Part shown: in pieces, positions 1 through 8,731 of the stretch
How positions within the stretch are numbered: the stretch's first letter is position 1
How the letters are laid out: the number at the start of each line of letters is the position of its first letter
Source of the DNA: Dongia_A sp964542425
GTDB lineage: Bacteria > Pseudomonadota > Alphaproteobacteria > Dongiales > Dongiaceae
Direction: 5' to 3'
Assembly (NCBI GenBank): GCA_964542425.1
Contig: CAZIUB010000022.1
Span: 20,223 to 84,222, forward strand
DNA: 64,000 nt
Program-made: the position numbers and the translations under genes
The notes under the pieces: model-generated
Seen by the model: the letters and a program-made list of their open reading frames with translations, nothing else
Told to the model about the DNA's origin: nothing
Database searches by the model: none

Positions 1-86
1 GATTTGCCCCGGGTTGGCCGGCATGGCGCTGGTTGGAACGGTGGGTTCCGCGATGCGGTCGCGAACCGAACGAAGGGGAAAATATC

Positions 87-1295
87 ATGTCATCGGACGA
101 TCAACAGGCCGAACAATTGAGAACGGGAATTGCGTCGGCCCTCGGGCGCCTAAGGGGCGATGTCGTCCCCCTGCCGGTCGCCTACAATTCGGTACAGCCG
201 AACCCGGTGCATGGCGACGCGGCGGATTCGACGCCAGCGTGGGCGCCCGAGGCACCACGCGCCGATCCCGACATGAAGATCGCTGCCTCGATCGGGCGGG
301 GCGGAATCCCGGGCGGCATGCTGGGCGATTCACCCCCAGAGGGCGAACAGGCCGATCTCTTGTCGGGGCTGGAGCCACCGCTATTGATGCCGCCAATGAC
401 CGAGGAAGAACGGGTGGATCGACACAGGAAAAAGCGGAATCACCGGCTCATGGGCCTGGTTACCGCGGCGACCCTGGTGGCGATGGCGGCGGTGGGTTAC
501 TGGACGCTGGGCGGTAATCGGCCTGGAGAAGTGCCGCTGATCACCGCGGATCAATCGCCGGAAAAGGTCAAGCCGGAGGACGAAGGCGGGTTGCAGATTC
601 CCAACCAGGACATCGCGGTCCTTGAGGATGCCGACGGTGCCACGCCAGGTGCGGTCGAGGAGACCATCTTGCCCGCGCCCGAACAGCCGGTGGCAGCCGA
701 GGAATTGGTGCCAGAGCCGCCTTTGGTCCCGGAATCCGCGACCGAGGTCGTGGACAGCACCGAAGCTGCCGTCGATATGGCGCCCGAGGCCGCGCCAGAG
801 ACCGACGATCTGGCAGTCACAGCGCCGGCGGTTCCACAAGCACCGGAAATCCCCGAGCCGGACTCCGAAGCGGTTTCATCGGTGGATGCGCCATCCCTCG
901 CCGTAACCGAGATTGCGGCGCCCGAGGCACCGGCGACGCCGCAGGTCACCGCGCCGACCGAGGCAAACACGGCCGTCGCGACCGGGGCGCCGACGGATTT
1001 GGCCTTGGCCGAGCCCGTGGTGGAGCCCATGGTCCAGCCGGTGCCGGGCGGCAAGGTTCGCATCCAATTAGCGGCCCTGAAGACCGAAGACGCGGCGCGC
1101 GCGCAATGGTCGAACCTGCAATCGGCGCACGCAGCACTGCTTGGCCAGCTGGAATTGACGGTTGAGCCGGTGGACAAGGGCGCCGACGGCATCTTGTATC
1201 GTATCCAGGCCGGTCCGCTTGCCGACCGAGAAGCGGCGAAGGAACTGTGCGCAGAATTAAAGAAACAAAAACAAGACTGTATCGTCGCCCGGTAG
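87..1295 (+). CDS. SPOR-domain cell-envelope protein
   Basis: A 402-residue, probably inner-membrane-anchored protein that binds denuded septal peptidoglycan through a C-terminal SPOR domain. Visible parts are a cytoplasmic N-terminus, a basic stretch followed by one membrane helix at about residues 121-141, a long Pro/Ala/Glu-rich periplasmic linker (about 143-330), and a SPOR domain (about 335-402) beginning KVRIQLAALKTEDAA and ending YRIQAGPLADREAA plus a Cys. The ATG at 87 is chosen because GAAGGGGA lies about 8 bases upstream; an in-frame ATG at 33 has no such site. SPOR next to nagZ and scpAB is standard in alphaproteobacteria. Its partner is unknown. The SPOR domain resembles the one in the protein at 12522-13802. 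Confidence 0.85.
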   Translation: MSSDDQQAEQLRTGIASALGRLRGDVVPLPVAYNSVQPNPVHGDAADSTPAWAPEAPRADPDMKIAASIGRGGIPGGMLGDSPPEGEQADLLSGLEPPLLMPPMTEEERVDRHRKKRNHRLMGLVTAATLVAMAAVGYWTLGGNRPGEVPLITADQSPEKVKPEDEGGLQIPNQDIAVLEDADGATPGAVEETILPAPEQPVAAEELVPEPPLVPESATEVVDSTEAAVDMAPEAAPETDDLAVTAPAVPQAPEIPEPDSEAVSSVDAPSLAVTEIAAPEAPATPQVTAPTEANTAVATGAPTDLALAEPVVEPMVQPVPGGKVRIQLAALKTEDAARAQWSNLQSAHAALLGQLELTVEPVDKGADGILYRIQAGPLADREAAKELCAELKKQKQDCIVAR

Positions 1296-1583
1296 TGTCA
1301 TGGTTTTTGAAGCTCGCCAGATCACGCGGCCAGGAGCGCCAAGCGAACTTGCAAAACCGGATACGACACTAGACTCGAATAGGTTGCTAGTGTCCTTTCG
1401 ATTTTGAAATTCGCTCGGGGTATCGCCTGGTGGTCTGGCGAATTTCAGAATTGGGACACTGGTGTTCCGCAGCCGACATTCCGCTCCAGGGACATGTCAG
1501 CCCGGAGCACTAGCAAATTGGAATGGCATGTGTCGTGGTTCCGATGGGATTGATCGGGAATCAAGCTTGGAACCACAACACTA
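1293..1583. repeat. Family A palindromic element, copy A1 (four hairpins)
   Basis: This 307-bp gap between the SPOR gene and nagZ is filled by four successive imperfect palindromes: 1293-1371 (TAGTGTC...GACACTA), 1388-1461 (TAGTGTCC...GGACACT), 1461-1513 (GTGTTCCG...CGGAGCAC around GACATTCCGCTCCAGGGACA) and 1535-1576 (GTGGTTCC...GGAACCAC). The last two match elements at 15375-15497, 25310-25428, 32801-32930 and 60133-60259. The first starts on the SPOR stop codon TAG. No coding potential. The hairpins could end transcription of the SPOR gene, but this is inference. Confidence 0.75.
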
Positions 1584-1602
1584 GCAACTGGGTTGGACTA
1601 AA

Positions 1603-2622
1603 TTGTCGGGTCTGGCGGCGGTCTCCGCGGCAATTCTTGGATGTTCGGGCCCGGTTCTGACGGCGGCGGAGCGCCGGTTCTTCGCCACGGTTCAGCCTCT
1701 GGGCTTCATCCTGTTCGCACGCAACATCGTCACTCCCGATCAGGTTCGAAGCCTGACCGCCGACTTGCGCGAAGCGGTCGAACGTGAGGACGCACCGATC
1801 CTGATCGACCAGGAAGGGGGTCGGGTGCGGCGATTGCGGCCGCCGCATTGGCGTGACGTGTTGGCGCCGGGATTGTTTGGGGCCATGGCGGCCAGTGATT
1901 CGAAGAAGGCGCAGCGCGCGGTCTTCCTCAACCATCGGCTGATCGCGGCCGAGCTCATCGATCTCGGGATCGACGTCGATTGCGCGCCCCTGGTCGATCT
2001 CAGATTTCCGGGCGCCCATGACATCATTGGCGACCGGGCCTTTGGGCCGGACCCAGAACTGGTCGCGGACCTTGGCCGGGAAGCTGCCAGGGGGCTGATG
2101 GAGGGTGGAGTGACGCCGATCATCAAACATGTTCCAGGCCATGGACGGGCCTTGGTGGATTCGCATCTGGATCTGCCGCGCGTTGGGGCGAGCCACGCCG
2201 AGCTCCGGCGGATGGATTTTGCCCCCTTCATTCGATTGGCCGATCTGCCTTGGGCGATGACAGCACATGTGATTTTCGATTCCATCGACCCCAATCATCC
2301 GGCGAGCCTCTCGGAGCGGGTGATCGGCGAGGTGATTCGCCAGGAAATCGGCTTCGATGGATTGCTGCTCTGCGACGATCTCTCAATGAAGGCGCTGATG
2401 GGCGATTTGACAAGCGTGACGCGGGATTGTCTAAGGGCGGGGTGCGATGTCGGCCTGCATTGCAACGGCAATCTCGACGAAATGCATGATGTGGTCGATG
2501 GCGTCGGCGCCCTATCGGCGGAGGCGGGGAGGCGTTATCGCCGAGGGCGGAATATGGTCGGGCGGGCCAAGGCGTGCGAAATCGCCCTGTTGAAGAACGA
2601 ACTGGACAGGCTCTGCGCCTGA
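1603..2622 (+). CDS. nagZ: Beta-N-acetylhexosaminidase NagZ (EC 3.2.1.52)
   Basis: Cytoplasmic glycoside hydrolase family 3 enzyme of peptidoglycan recycling; it removes GlcNAc from GlcNAc-1,6-anhydroMur-peptides. At 339 residues it is a normal single-domain NagZ. The family signature KHVPGHG (catalytic His loop) is at about residues 173-179 and the nucleophile Asp lies in LLCDDLSMKAL near residue 260. IDQEGGRVRRL is the substrate-binding loop. The only usable start is TTG at 1603, just after repeat copy A1, without a strong Shine-Dalgarno site, so the true start could differ by a few codons. It stands between the SPOR gene and the M50 protease, with scpAB downstream, as in relatives. Confidence 0.93.
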   Translation: MSGLAAVSAAILGCSGPVLTAAERRFFATVQPLGFILFARNIVTPDQVRSLTADLREAVEREDAPILIDQEGGRVRRLRPPHWRDVLAPGLFGAMAASDSKKAQRAVFLNHRLIAAELIDLGIDVDCAPLVDLRFPGAHDIIGDRAFGPDPELVADLGREAARGLMEGGVTPIIKHVPGHGRALVDSHLDLPRVGASHAELRRMDFAPFIRLADLPWAMTAHVIFDSIDPNHPASLSERVIGEVIRQEIGFDGLLLCDDLSMKALMGDLTSVTRDCLRAGCDVGLHCNGNLDEMHDVVDGVGALSAEAGRRYRRGRNMVGRAKACEIALLKNELDRLCA

Positions 2623-2658
2623 CGAACCGACCGCGAACGCAAATGAAGGATCGCCGCC

Positions 2659-3342
2659 TTGATTACGGAAATCCTGCGGGACATCGCTGTTCTGGCCCTG
2701 CCGGTTTTGATCGCGATCACGCTGCACGAGGCCGCGCATGGTTTCGTCGCTTGGCGCTGTGGCGATCCGACCGCCTACATGCTGGGGCGCGTCAGCCTCA
2801 ACCCCCTGCGCCATGTCGATCCCTTCGGAACCATTCTACTGCCGCTGATCATCTATTTTTCCAGCGGAGGGAACTTCTTCTTTGGCTACGCCAGGCCCGT
2901 GCCGGTCAATCCGCGCCAGCTTCGCCATCCGCGCCGGGACATGGTGCTGGTCGCGGCGGCCGGGCCGGCGGCCAATTTCCTGATCGCGATCGCGTCGGCC
3001 CTGGCGCTGCATTTGGCGGTATTGATGACTGGCGCGGCCCAGGAATTCATCACCCGGAATCTGTACTTTTCAATTATCTTCAACGTGATGCTTGGAATTT
3101 TTAATCTAATTCCGCTCCCGCCGCTAGACGGTGGAAAGGTCGCGGTCGGCCTGTTGCCGAGGCCGCTCGGCATGATGCTGGCGAGGCTGGAGCGGCACGG
3201 CATGCTGATTATCATCGCGCTCTTTCTAGTCTTGCCGATGCTTGGGCAATCGGTGGGAATGGATTTGAACATTGTGGGCTGGTTTTTGGGGCCGGCTTCG
3301 GCCTTTGTAACCGAATTCGTCTTTTTGCTGGCGCCGCGCTAG
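2659..3342 (+). CDS. Site-2 protease family (M50) membrane metalloprotease
   Basis: Multipass membrane protein of 227 residues, M50B type. The zinc-binding motif HEAAH is in the first membrane helix (ITLHEAAHGF) and the third ligand region NLIPLPPLDGGK is near the middle, matching the NPxPxxDGG signature of site-2 proteases. No PDZ domain, so it belongs to the short class whose substrates are mostly unknown. Start TTG at 2659 with GAAGGA about 8 bases upstream. Lies 36 bp after nagZ and 67 bp before scpA, probably one transcript. A regulated intramembrane cleavage role is inferred from the family only. Confidence 0.85.
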   Translation: MITEILRDIAVLALPVLIAITLHEAAHGFVAWRCGDPTAYMLGRVSLNPLRHVDPFGTILLPLIIYFSSGGNFFFGYARPVPVNPRQLRHPRRDMVLVAAAGPAANFLIAIASALALHLAVLMTGAAQEFITRNLYFSIIFNVMLGIFNLIPLPPLDGGKVAVGLLPRPLGMMLARLERHGMLIIIALFLVLPMLGQSVGMDLNIVGWFLGPASAFVTEFVFLLAPR

Positions 3343-3409
3343 TATTCCGACTCGGAGTGTTCGATCCGAACGATCGGTTCTTGACACTTTCGCGGTACGG
3401 AAATTTCCG

Positions 3410-4222
3410 ATGACATTGAATGAGCCATTCGAGGAGCCGCGCGACCAGACCGATCAGGATTCGGAATTGTTGCTCGACCTCGACGGCTACGAAGGGCCGA
3501 TCGATGCGTTGCTCGGCCTGGCGCGCGACCAGAAGGTCGATCTGAAGAAGATCTCGATTCTGGAACTTGCCAACCAGTATCTGGCCTTCATCGGCCGAGC
3601 CCGGCAATTGCGACTGGAATTGGCCGCCGATTACCTGGTCATGGCGGCTTGGCTTGCGTATTTGAAGTCGCGGCTGTTGTTACCCGAGCCGCCGGCCGAC
3701 GGCGAGCCCAGCGGCGCCGAACTGGCCGCGGCATTCGCCTTCCAGCTCCGGCGGCTGGAAGCCATGCAGCGGGCCGGCAAGGCATTATTCGCCCTGCCGC
3801 ATTTCGATCGCGATTTTTTCGCGCGCGGCGCGCCCGAGGCTTCGCAGGTCATCGAGAAGCCGGTCTTCGGCGCGACCCTCTACGATTTGCTCAAGGCCTA
3901 TGGCACCTATCCAGGGCGCCGCCGCGTGGGCGTGTTGCGCATCCAGGCGATCCAATTGTATTCCATGGATGATGCCTTGCGTCGGATCGGCGATCTCGTC
4001 GGCCAGACACTCGACTGGACGATCCTTCGCCGTTTCCTGCCCGCCGGATTGACGCGAGGCCTACAGCAACGCGCGGCCCTGGCGGCGACCTTCGCGGCCA
4101 GCCTGGAGTTGGTTCGCGCCGGGCGAATCGAGTTGCGGCAAGACGGAAATTTTGGTCCCATCTACTTACGCCGCGCCGCGCCGCGCGCCGCGCCGGGCGA
4201 ACTGAACGAAGGAGCGTCATGA
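3410..4222 (+). CDS. scpA: Segregation and condensation protein A
   Basis: ScpA kleisin of the bacterial SMC condensin complex; it bridges the SMC heads together with ScpB to compact and separate chromosomes. 270 residues, normal length. The conserved N-terminal kleisin sequence DLDGYEGPIDALLGLARDQK (about residues 24-43) and AAWLAYLKSRLLLPEP (about 82-97) are visible, and a winged-helix end is expected near GRIELRQDGNFGPIYL. It overlaps scpB by four bases (ATGA), indicating translational coupling. Confidence 0.95.
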   Translation: MTLNEPFEEPRDQTDQDSELLLDLDGYEGPIDALLGLARDQKVDLKKISILELANQYLAFIGRARQLRLELAADYLVMAAWLAYLKSRLLLPEPPADGEPSGAELAAAFAFQLRRLEAMQRAGKALFALPHFDRDFFARGAPEASQVIEKPVFGATLYDLLKAYGTYPGRRRVGVLRIQAIQLYSMDDALRRIGDLVGQTLDWTILRRFLPAGLTRGLQQRAALAATFAASLELVRAGRIELRQDGNFGPIYLRRAAPRAAPGELNEGAS

Positions 4223-5064
4223 ACGAGGATCGTTTCCAGTTGCTCCGCTTGCTCGAGGCAACGCTGTTCGCGAGCGCCGAATCTTTGAACGAAGGGCAGT
4301 TGCGCCAGCGCATGCCGGAGGGCGCCGACATCCCGGGGCTGCTTGAGGAATTGCGCGACCATTACGCCAATCGTGGCGTGCATCTGATGCAATTCGAGGG
4401 CCGTCATGCGTTCCGCACCGCGCCCGATTTGGGTTCCAGTTTCCATATCGAACGCGAGGTGCGCCGCAAACTGAGCCGGGCGGCGATCGAGACGCTGGCG
4501 ATCATCGCCTACCATCAGCCGGTGACCCGCTCCGAAATCGAAGACATCAGGGGCGTGGTGATTTCGAGGGGCACCTTGGATACGCTCCTGGAAGTGGGAT
4601 GGATCAAGCCCAAGGGAAGGCGCCAGACTCCGGGCCGCCCGGTTACCTGGGCCACGACCGAGACCTTCCTGGAGCATTTCGGTCTGGAAAGTTGCGAGGC
4701 GCTTCCAGGGGTGGAGGAGTTGCGGGCGGCCGGACTTCTGGATCGGGCGGCGGGTCTTTCTACCTTGGGTGTGCAATCCCTGCCCAGGGGTGGCGTGCCG
4801 GCCGAGGCCGAAAAGGAGGGGCTCGACGGCCCTGAGGAAGCAGCCGACGATTCCTATGATGGCGAGGCGCTGGCCCGCCTGAACCCGCCAATCGATGCGC
4901 CATCAGGCGCGCGGCTGGTGAATTTGGATGATCCCGGATCGGCTGATCCCGACGCAATGGCCGATCCAGGGGATATTCCACGGGAGCATGCCGCCCGGCC
5001 ACGCGACCAACAGGCCTGGTTTAACGCGCGCGAACCAGTTGCAATTCAGAATGATTCGCAATAG
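4219..5064 (+). CDS. scpB: Segregation and condensation protein B
   Basis: ScpB partner of ScpA/SMC, built of tandem winged-helix domains. The core (about residues 8-180) has the family motifs LLRLLEATLFASAE, ETLAIIAYHQPVTRSEIEDI and GRPVTWATTETFLEHFG. The C-terminal roughly 90 residues are acidic, Pro-rich and poorly conserved, making this copy (281 aa) somewhat long. Start ATG overlaps the scpA stop, preceded by GAAGGAG, a good ribosome-binding site. In many alphaproteobacteria tatA follows directly; here an ABC transporter pair intervenes. Confidence 0.94.
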   Translation: MNEDRFQLLRLLEATLFASAESLNEGQLRQRMPEGADIPGLLEELRDHYANRGVHLMQFEGRHAFRTAPDLGSSFHIEREVRRKLSRAAIETLAIIAYHQPVTRSEIEDIRGVVISRGTLDTLLEVGWIKPKGRRQTPGRPVTWATTETFLEHFGLESCEALPGVEELRAAGLLDRAAGLSTLGVQSLPRGGVPAEAEKEGLDGPEEAADDSYDGEALARLNPPIDAPSGARLVNLDDPGSADPDAMADPGDIPREHAARPRDQQAWFNAREPVAIQNDSQ

Positions 5065-5162
5065 GATTTCCGCCGACCCGCTCCCTGATCTTCCAACTTA
5101 GCGTTCGGCACCCGGGGAGCAAGGAAGGCGCCCCCCTGGACCTGACATCGATCACCGAGCGC

Positions 5163-6824
5163 GTGGGCTTCCGAGCGTTTTGGGCGCGCCCGGGGCAACG
5201 AGGCTGGCCGGCACTTGCACTTGCCGCGGCGATCCTCGCGGCACTGCCGGTCGTCACCGTCCTGTCCAGCTTGTTTCGGCCACGCGGCGAGCTCTGGCGG
5301 CACCTGGCGGAAACGGTGCTGGCTAGCTATGTGCTCAACTCCCTGGGGCTGATGGTAGGCGTGGCGATCGGCGTTTTCATCGTGGGCGTTCCGGCCGCCT
5401 GGATGACGACGTTGTGCCGGTTTCCCGGGCGCCGGTTCTTCGATTGGGCGTTGCTGTTGCCGATGGCGTTTCCGGCCTATGTCGTGGCCTATGCCTATAC
5501 CGGCCTCTTGGATTTTGGCGGGCCGGTTCAGGCCTTCCTGCGCCACGCACTCGGCAAGGAAAGCGTTTGGGCGTTCCTGCCGGAGGTGCGATCGCTTCCA
5601 GGGGCAATCGTGATGTTGGTGCTGGTGCTTTACCCCTACGTCTACCTGTTGGCGCGCGCGGCTTTCTTGGAGCAATCGGTCTGCGTGCTAGAGGTGAGCC
5701 GCACGCTCGGCTGCGATCCCTGGCGGAGCTTCCAGCGCGTTGCCCTGCCGCTTGCACGCCCGGCGATCGTCGCCGGCGTGGCGCTGGCGCTGATGGAATC
5801 GCTGAACGACTATGGAACCGTTCAGTATTTCGGCGTGAATACCCTGGTCACCGGTATCTTTCGCGTTTGGCGGGGCATGGGCGATGCCGTTGCCGCCTCG
5901 CAGTTGGCATCCATCCTGTTGGTATTCGTATTCGCGTTGATCGCCTTGGAACGCTGGTCGCGAGGACAGCGCGGGTTCGCGCACACGACTGGACGCTATC
6001 GGCCGCTGCCCCGTTTCAGGCTCAAGGGCTGGTGGGCGGTGGGCGCGATTTTCGGGTGCGCGCTGCCGGTTACGCTGGGCTTCGTCTTGCCTGGAGCGAT
6101 GCTGGTCGGCTGGGCCTGGAACAACCCGCAATATTGGCGCCACTTGGAATTCGCCAGGATCCTCGGCAATTCCTTCGCGGTATCGGGCATCGCGGCCTTG
6201 TTGGCGGTGGCGATCGCGCTGGCGCTGGCCTACGCGCTGCGCATGAGCCGCGATCTCGTGACCCGCGCCAGTGTGCGGGTGGCGACCGCGGGTTACGCGG
6301 TGCCTGGCGCCGTGCTGGCGATCGGTGTGTTGGTGCCGATGGCAGCCCTCGACCACATGGCGGCGGATTGGCTCGAGGCGGCAGTGGATGTGCGCGTGGG
6401 ACTGATCCTGACCGGTACGCTGGGTGCCGTCATGTTCGCCTATTTGGTGCGCTTCCTGACCGTGAGCTTCAACGTGGTCGAGGCAAGCCTCGGCAAGATC
6501 ACGCGCGGCATGGATGACGCCGCGAGATCACTGGGGCGCAATCCGACCGAAACCTTGCGGGCGGTGCACCTGCCGATCATGCGCGGCTCGCTTATGGTGG
6601 CCGCGATCATGGTCTTCGTCGAGGTGCTGAAGGAATTGCCGGCGACGCTGGTGCTGCGCCCGTTCAATTTCGACACGCTCGCCACCCGAACCTATGACCT
6701 GGCCTCGGACGAAAGGCTGGCCGAGGCGGCGGGCCCGGCGTTGGCCATCGGCCTCATCGGTGTGCTGCCGGTCATCCTCTTGTCACGCACCATCCGGCGC
6801 TCGCGCCCGGGCGGCGAGGGTTAG
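5163..6824 (+). CDS. Ferric-iron-type ABC transporter permease (FbpB/SfuB family)
   Basis: A 553-residue permease with two fused halves of about six membrane helices each. Each half holds an EAA loop that docks the ATPase: EVSRTLGCDPWRSFQRVALP and DDAARSLGRNPTETLRAVHL. This duplicated layout is typical of iron(III) importers (FbpB/SfuB) and also of thiamine ThiP; FbpB fits best. The start is set at GTG 5163 because the first membrane helix begins soon after; no clear Shine-Dalgarno site precedes it, and a non-standard start slightly upstream, after AAGGAAGG at about 5121-5128, cannot be excluded. Followed after 3 bases by its ATPase. No periplasmic binding protein gene is nearby. Confidence 0.87.
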   Translation: MGFRAFWARPGQRGWPALALAAAILAALPVVTVLSSLFRPRGELWRHLAETVLASYVLNSLGLMVGVAIGVFIVGVPAAWMTTLCRFPGRRFFDWALLLPMAFPAYVVAYAYTGLLDFGGPVQAFLRHALGKESVWAFLPEVRSLPGAIVMLVLVLYPYVYLLARAAFLEQSVCVLEVSRTLGCDPWRSFQRVALPLARPAIVAGVALALMESLNDYGTVQYFGVNTLVTGIFRVWRGMGDAVAASQLASILLVFVFALIALERWSRGQRGFAHTTGRYRPLPRFRLKGWWAVGAIFGCALPVTLGFVLPGAMLVGWAWNNPQYWRHLEFARILGNSFAVSGIAALLAVAIALALAYALRMSRDLVTRASVRVATAGYAVPGAVLAIGVLVPMAALDHMAADWLEAAVDVRVGLILTGTLGAVMFAYLVRFLTVSFNVVEASLGKITRGMDDAARSLGRNPTETLRAVHLPIMRGSLMVAAIMVFVEVLKELPATLVLRPFNFDTLATRTYDLASDERLAEAAGPALAIGLIGVLPVILLSRTIRRSRPGGEG

Positions 6825-6827
6825 ACC

Positions 6828-7901
6828 ATGAGCGAACCGATCGCCCTCAAGCTCCATCACGTCAGCCACGACTATGATCGCGTTCAAGCGGTGGCCGGGG
6901 TCGAACTCGAGGTGGGGCCGGGCGAAGTCGTTTGCCTGGTTGGTCCCTCGGGTTGCGGCAAGTCCACGATCCTGCGCCTGGCGGCGGGATTGGAGGCCGT
7001 GCAGCAGGGTACGATCAAGCTGCATGGAAAGCTCGTCGGCGATGGTGCGGGCAGCCATGTACCACCCGAAGAGCGCCATGTCGGCCTGGTGTTCCAGGAT
7101 TTTGCGCTGTTTCCCCACCTCAACGTCGGTGCCAATGTCGCCTTTGGATTGCGCTCACTCGATCAGGCGGAGCGCACTGCGCGGGTCGCCCAAACGTTGC
7201 GCCAAGTCGGTCTGGCCGAATTGCACGATTCCTATCCGCATGCTCTTTCCGGGGGTCAGCAGCAGCGCGTGGCACTGGCGCGTGCACTGGCACCCAAGCC
7301 AAGAATGATGCTCATGGACGAGCCGTTTTCGGGCCTGGATGCCAGGCTACGCGACCAGGTCCGCGACGACACGTTGCATGTCTTGCGCCGGCACGGAACA
7401 GCGACACTCCTGGTGACCCATGATCCGGAAGAGGCCTTGTTCATGGCCGATCGCATCTACCTGATGAAAGATGGCGCGATCGTACAGGCCGGGGATCCGC
7501 AGGAAATCTATCATCGGCCAAGGAGCCTTTTCGCCGCCGGTTTTTTTTCCAGCATCAACAACCTGGTGGGGCACTTGGCCGATGGGCGGGTGGCGACGGC
7601 GATGGGTCACTTCGCCGCGACACCTGGCGAGCGCGGAACGAGGCTCACGGTCGCCTTTCGCCCGGAAAGCCTGCTCTTGGCCGAGACGGAGCCGAGGCGC
7701 CAGGGCCTGCGCGCCCAAGCCATTGTCGAAGAATCGTATTTCCTGGGCGCCGACTGGCGAATTCGACTGTCGACGAGCAACGGGGCCCATGATCCATTAC
7801 AATTGATCGCGCGCGGCAAGGGCCGCCCCCCCGGGCACGGCCAATCGGTCCCCATTTTCGTCGCGCACGAGGACCTGTTTCTGTTTCCCGATGGCGAGTG
7901 A
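6828..7901 (+). CDS. ABC transporter ATP-binding protein (FbpC-like)
   Basis: ATPase subunit for the permease at 5163-6824. 357 residues: nucleotide-binding domain (about 1-240) with Walker A GPSGCGKST, Q-loop LVFQDFALFPH, signature LSGGQQQRVALARAL, Walker B MLMDEPFSGLD and switch His in LLVTHDPEEALF; a C-terminal TOBE-like domain (about 270-355) follows, as in FbpC/PotA-type ATPases. Start ATG 6828 three bases after the permease stop. Substrate (ferric iron) is inferred from the permease type; spermidine, sulfate or thiamine are less likely alternatives. Confidence 0.88.
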   Translation: MSEPIALKLHHVSHDYDRVQAVAGVELEVGPGEVVCLVGPSGCGKSTILRLAAGLEAVQQGTIKLHGKLVGDGAGSHVPPEERHVGLVFQDFALFPHLNVGANVAFGLRSLDQAERTARVAQTLRQVGLAELHDSYPHALSGGQQQRVALARALAPKPRMMLMDEPFSGLDARLRDQVRDDTLHVLRRHGTATLLVTHDPEEALFMADRIYLMKDGAIVQAGDPQEIYHRPRSLFAAGFFSSINNLVGHLADGRVATAMGHFAATPGERGTRLTVAFRPESLLLAETEPRRQGLRAQAIVEESYFLGADWRIRLSTSNGAHDPLQLIARGKGRPPGHGQSVPIFVAHEDLFLFPDGE

Positions 7902-8008
7902 GAATGGGGGAAAATCAAGGATTTACCGGGAGAAGGGATTTATTGCGGCCCCGCTTTCATTCTGCGATAGTCCGCCCGCGTCGCGGTTGACGGGCAGGGA
8001 GAGCGTCG

Positions 8009-8221
8009 ATGGGTAGCTTCAGCATTTGGCATTGGCTGATCGTTCTGGCGATCATCCTGGTTCTATTCGGCGGCGGGGGCAAAATCCCGAAACTCATGAA
8101 GGATCTGGGCCAAGGCATCACCGCCTTCAAGAAGGGGCTGAAGGACGAGAAGGCCGGCGATGGCGATCAGCAAGCGAAGGCCGACGACAAGTCCCAGGCC
8201 GGCATGATCGATCGCGGGTAG
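8009..8221 (+). CDS. tatA: Sec-independent translocase subunit TatA
   Basis: Pore-forming subunit of the twin-arginine translocase, which exports folded proteins across the inner membrane. 70 residues: N-terminal membrane helix HWLIVLAIILVLFGGGGKIP, hinge, then amphipathic helix LMKDLGQGITAFKKGLKD and a charged tail. GGGAGAG precedes the ATG at good distance. First gene of tatABC; a family C relic lies between it and tatB. A plausible local client is the Tat-signal protein at 58136-60091. Confidence 0.95.
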   Translation: MGSFSIWHWLIVLAIILVLFGGGGKIPKLMKDLGQGITAFKKGLKDEKAGDGDQQAKADDKSQAGMIDRG

Positions 8222-8230
8222 GGACCCGGG

Positions 8231-8256
8231 CGGTCGAATTCATCCACAGGGCCTAG
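8231..8256. repeat. Family C relic (single end) between tatA and tatB
   Basis: CGAATTCATCCACAGGGCC at 8235-8253, followed by TAG, closely matches the right terminus of the family C elements (CGAGTTCGTCCACAGGGCC at 17485-17503 and CGAGTTGGTAAACAGGGCC at 43475-43493). No left terminus is visible nearby, so this is at most a solo end or deletion remnant in the 54-bp gap. A chance match is possible. Confidence 0.35.
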
Positions 8257-8275
8257 GGCGCGAAGGACAAGCCAG

Positions 8276-8722
8276 ATGTTCGACCTCGGCTGGTCGGAGA
8301 TGGGCGTCATCGCCGCGGTGGCGTTGATCGTGCTTGGACCGAAGGAATTGCCCAACGCACTCCGAACCGTGACTCAATTGATGAAGAGCGCCCGAAAGCT
8401 GGCCAGTGAGTTCCAGAGCGGCGTCAACGAAATCGTCCGGGCAGCGGATCTCGAAGACGCGCGTCAGCTTGCCAAGGGAATTTCCAAGGGCTCGATCGCC
8501 AAGGCGATCGAGAAAGTGGTGGACCCGGCGGGCGAGGTGAAAAAGGCAATCGGCGCGGCCGAGATCGCGGCCAAGACCGTGCCGTCGCAGCCTTTTGTCA
8601 AGGCGCCCGAGATCGCGCCGCCAGCGCTGGAGACCGTATCGCCAGTACAGACCAGTGTACCCGATCCGGCGACCGATGCGGCGGTCGAACTGCCCGCCGC
8701 CACCATTGGCCAGCAGCCTTAG
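8276..8722 (+). CDS. tatB: Sec-independent translocase subunit TatB
   Basis: TatB, which with TatC forms the twin-arginine signal receptor. 148 residues: N-terminal helix MFDLGWSEMGVIAAVALIVL, the Glu-rich/Gly-Pro hinge GPKELPNALR, a long amphipathic helix to about residue 85, then a low-complexity Ala/Pro/Val tail typical of alphaproteobacterial TatB. Lies 54 bp after tatA and 9 bp before tatC. Confidence 0.95.
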   Translation: MFDLGWSEMGVIAAVALIVLGPKELPNALRTVTQLMKSARKLASEFQSGVNEIVRAADLEDARQLAKGISKGSIAKAIEKVVDPAGEVKKAIGAAEIAAKTVPSQPFVKAPEIAPPALETVSPVQTSVPDPATDAAVELPAATIGQQP

Positions 8723-8731
8723 AAACATCCC

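Noticed and set aside
1..86. Possible end of an upstream gene such as argS at the left edge
   Set aside because: None of the three frames shows a recognisable C-terminus or stop in the expected place, so no call is made.
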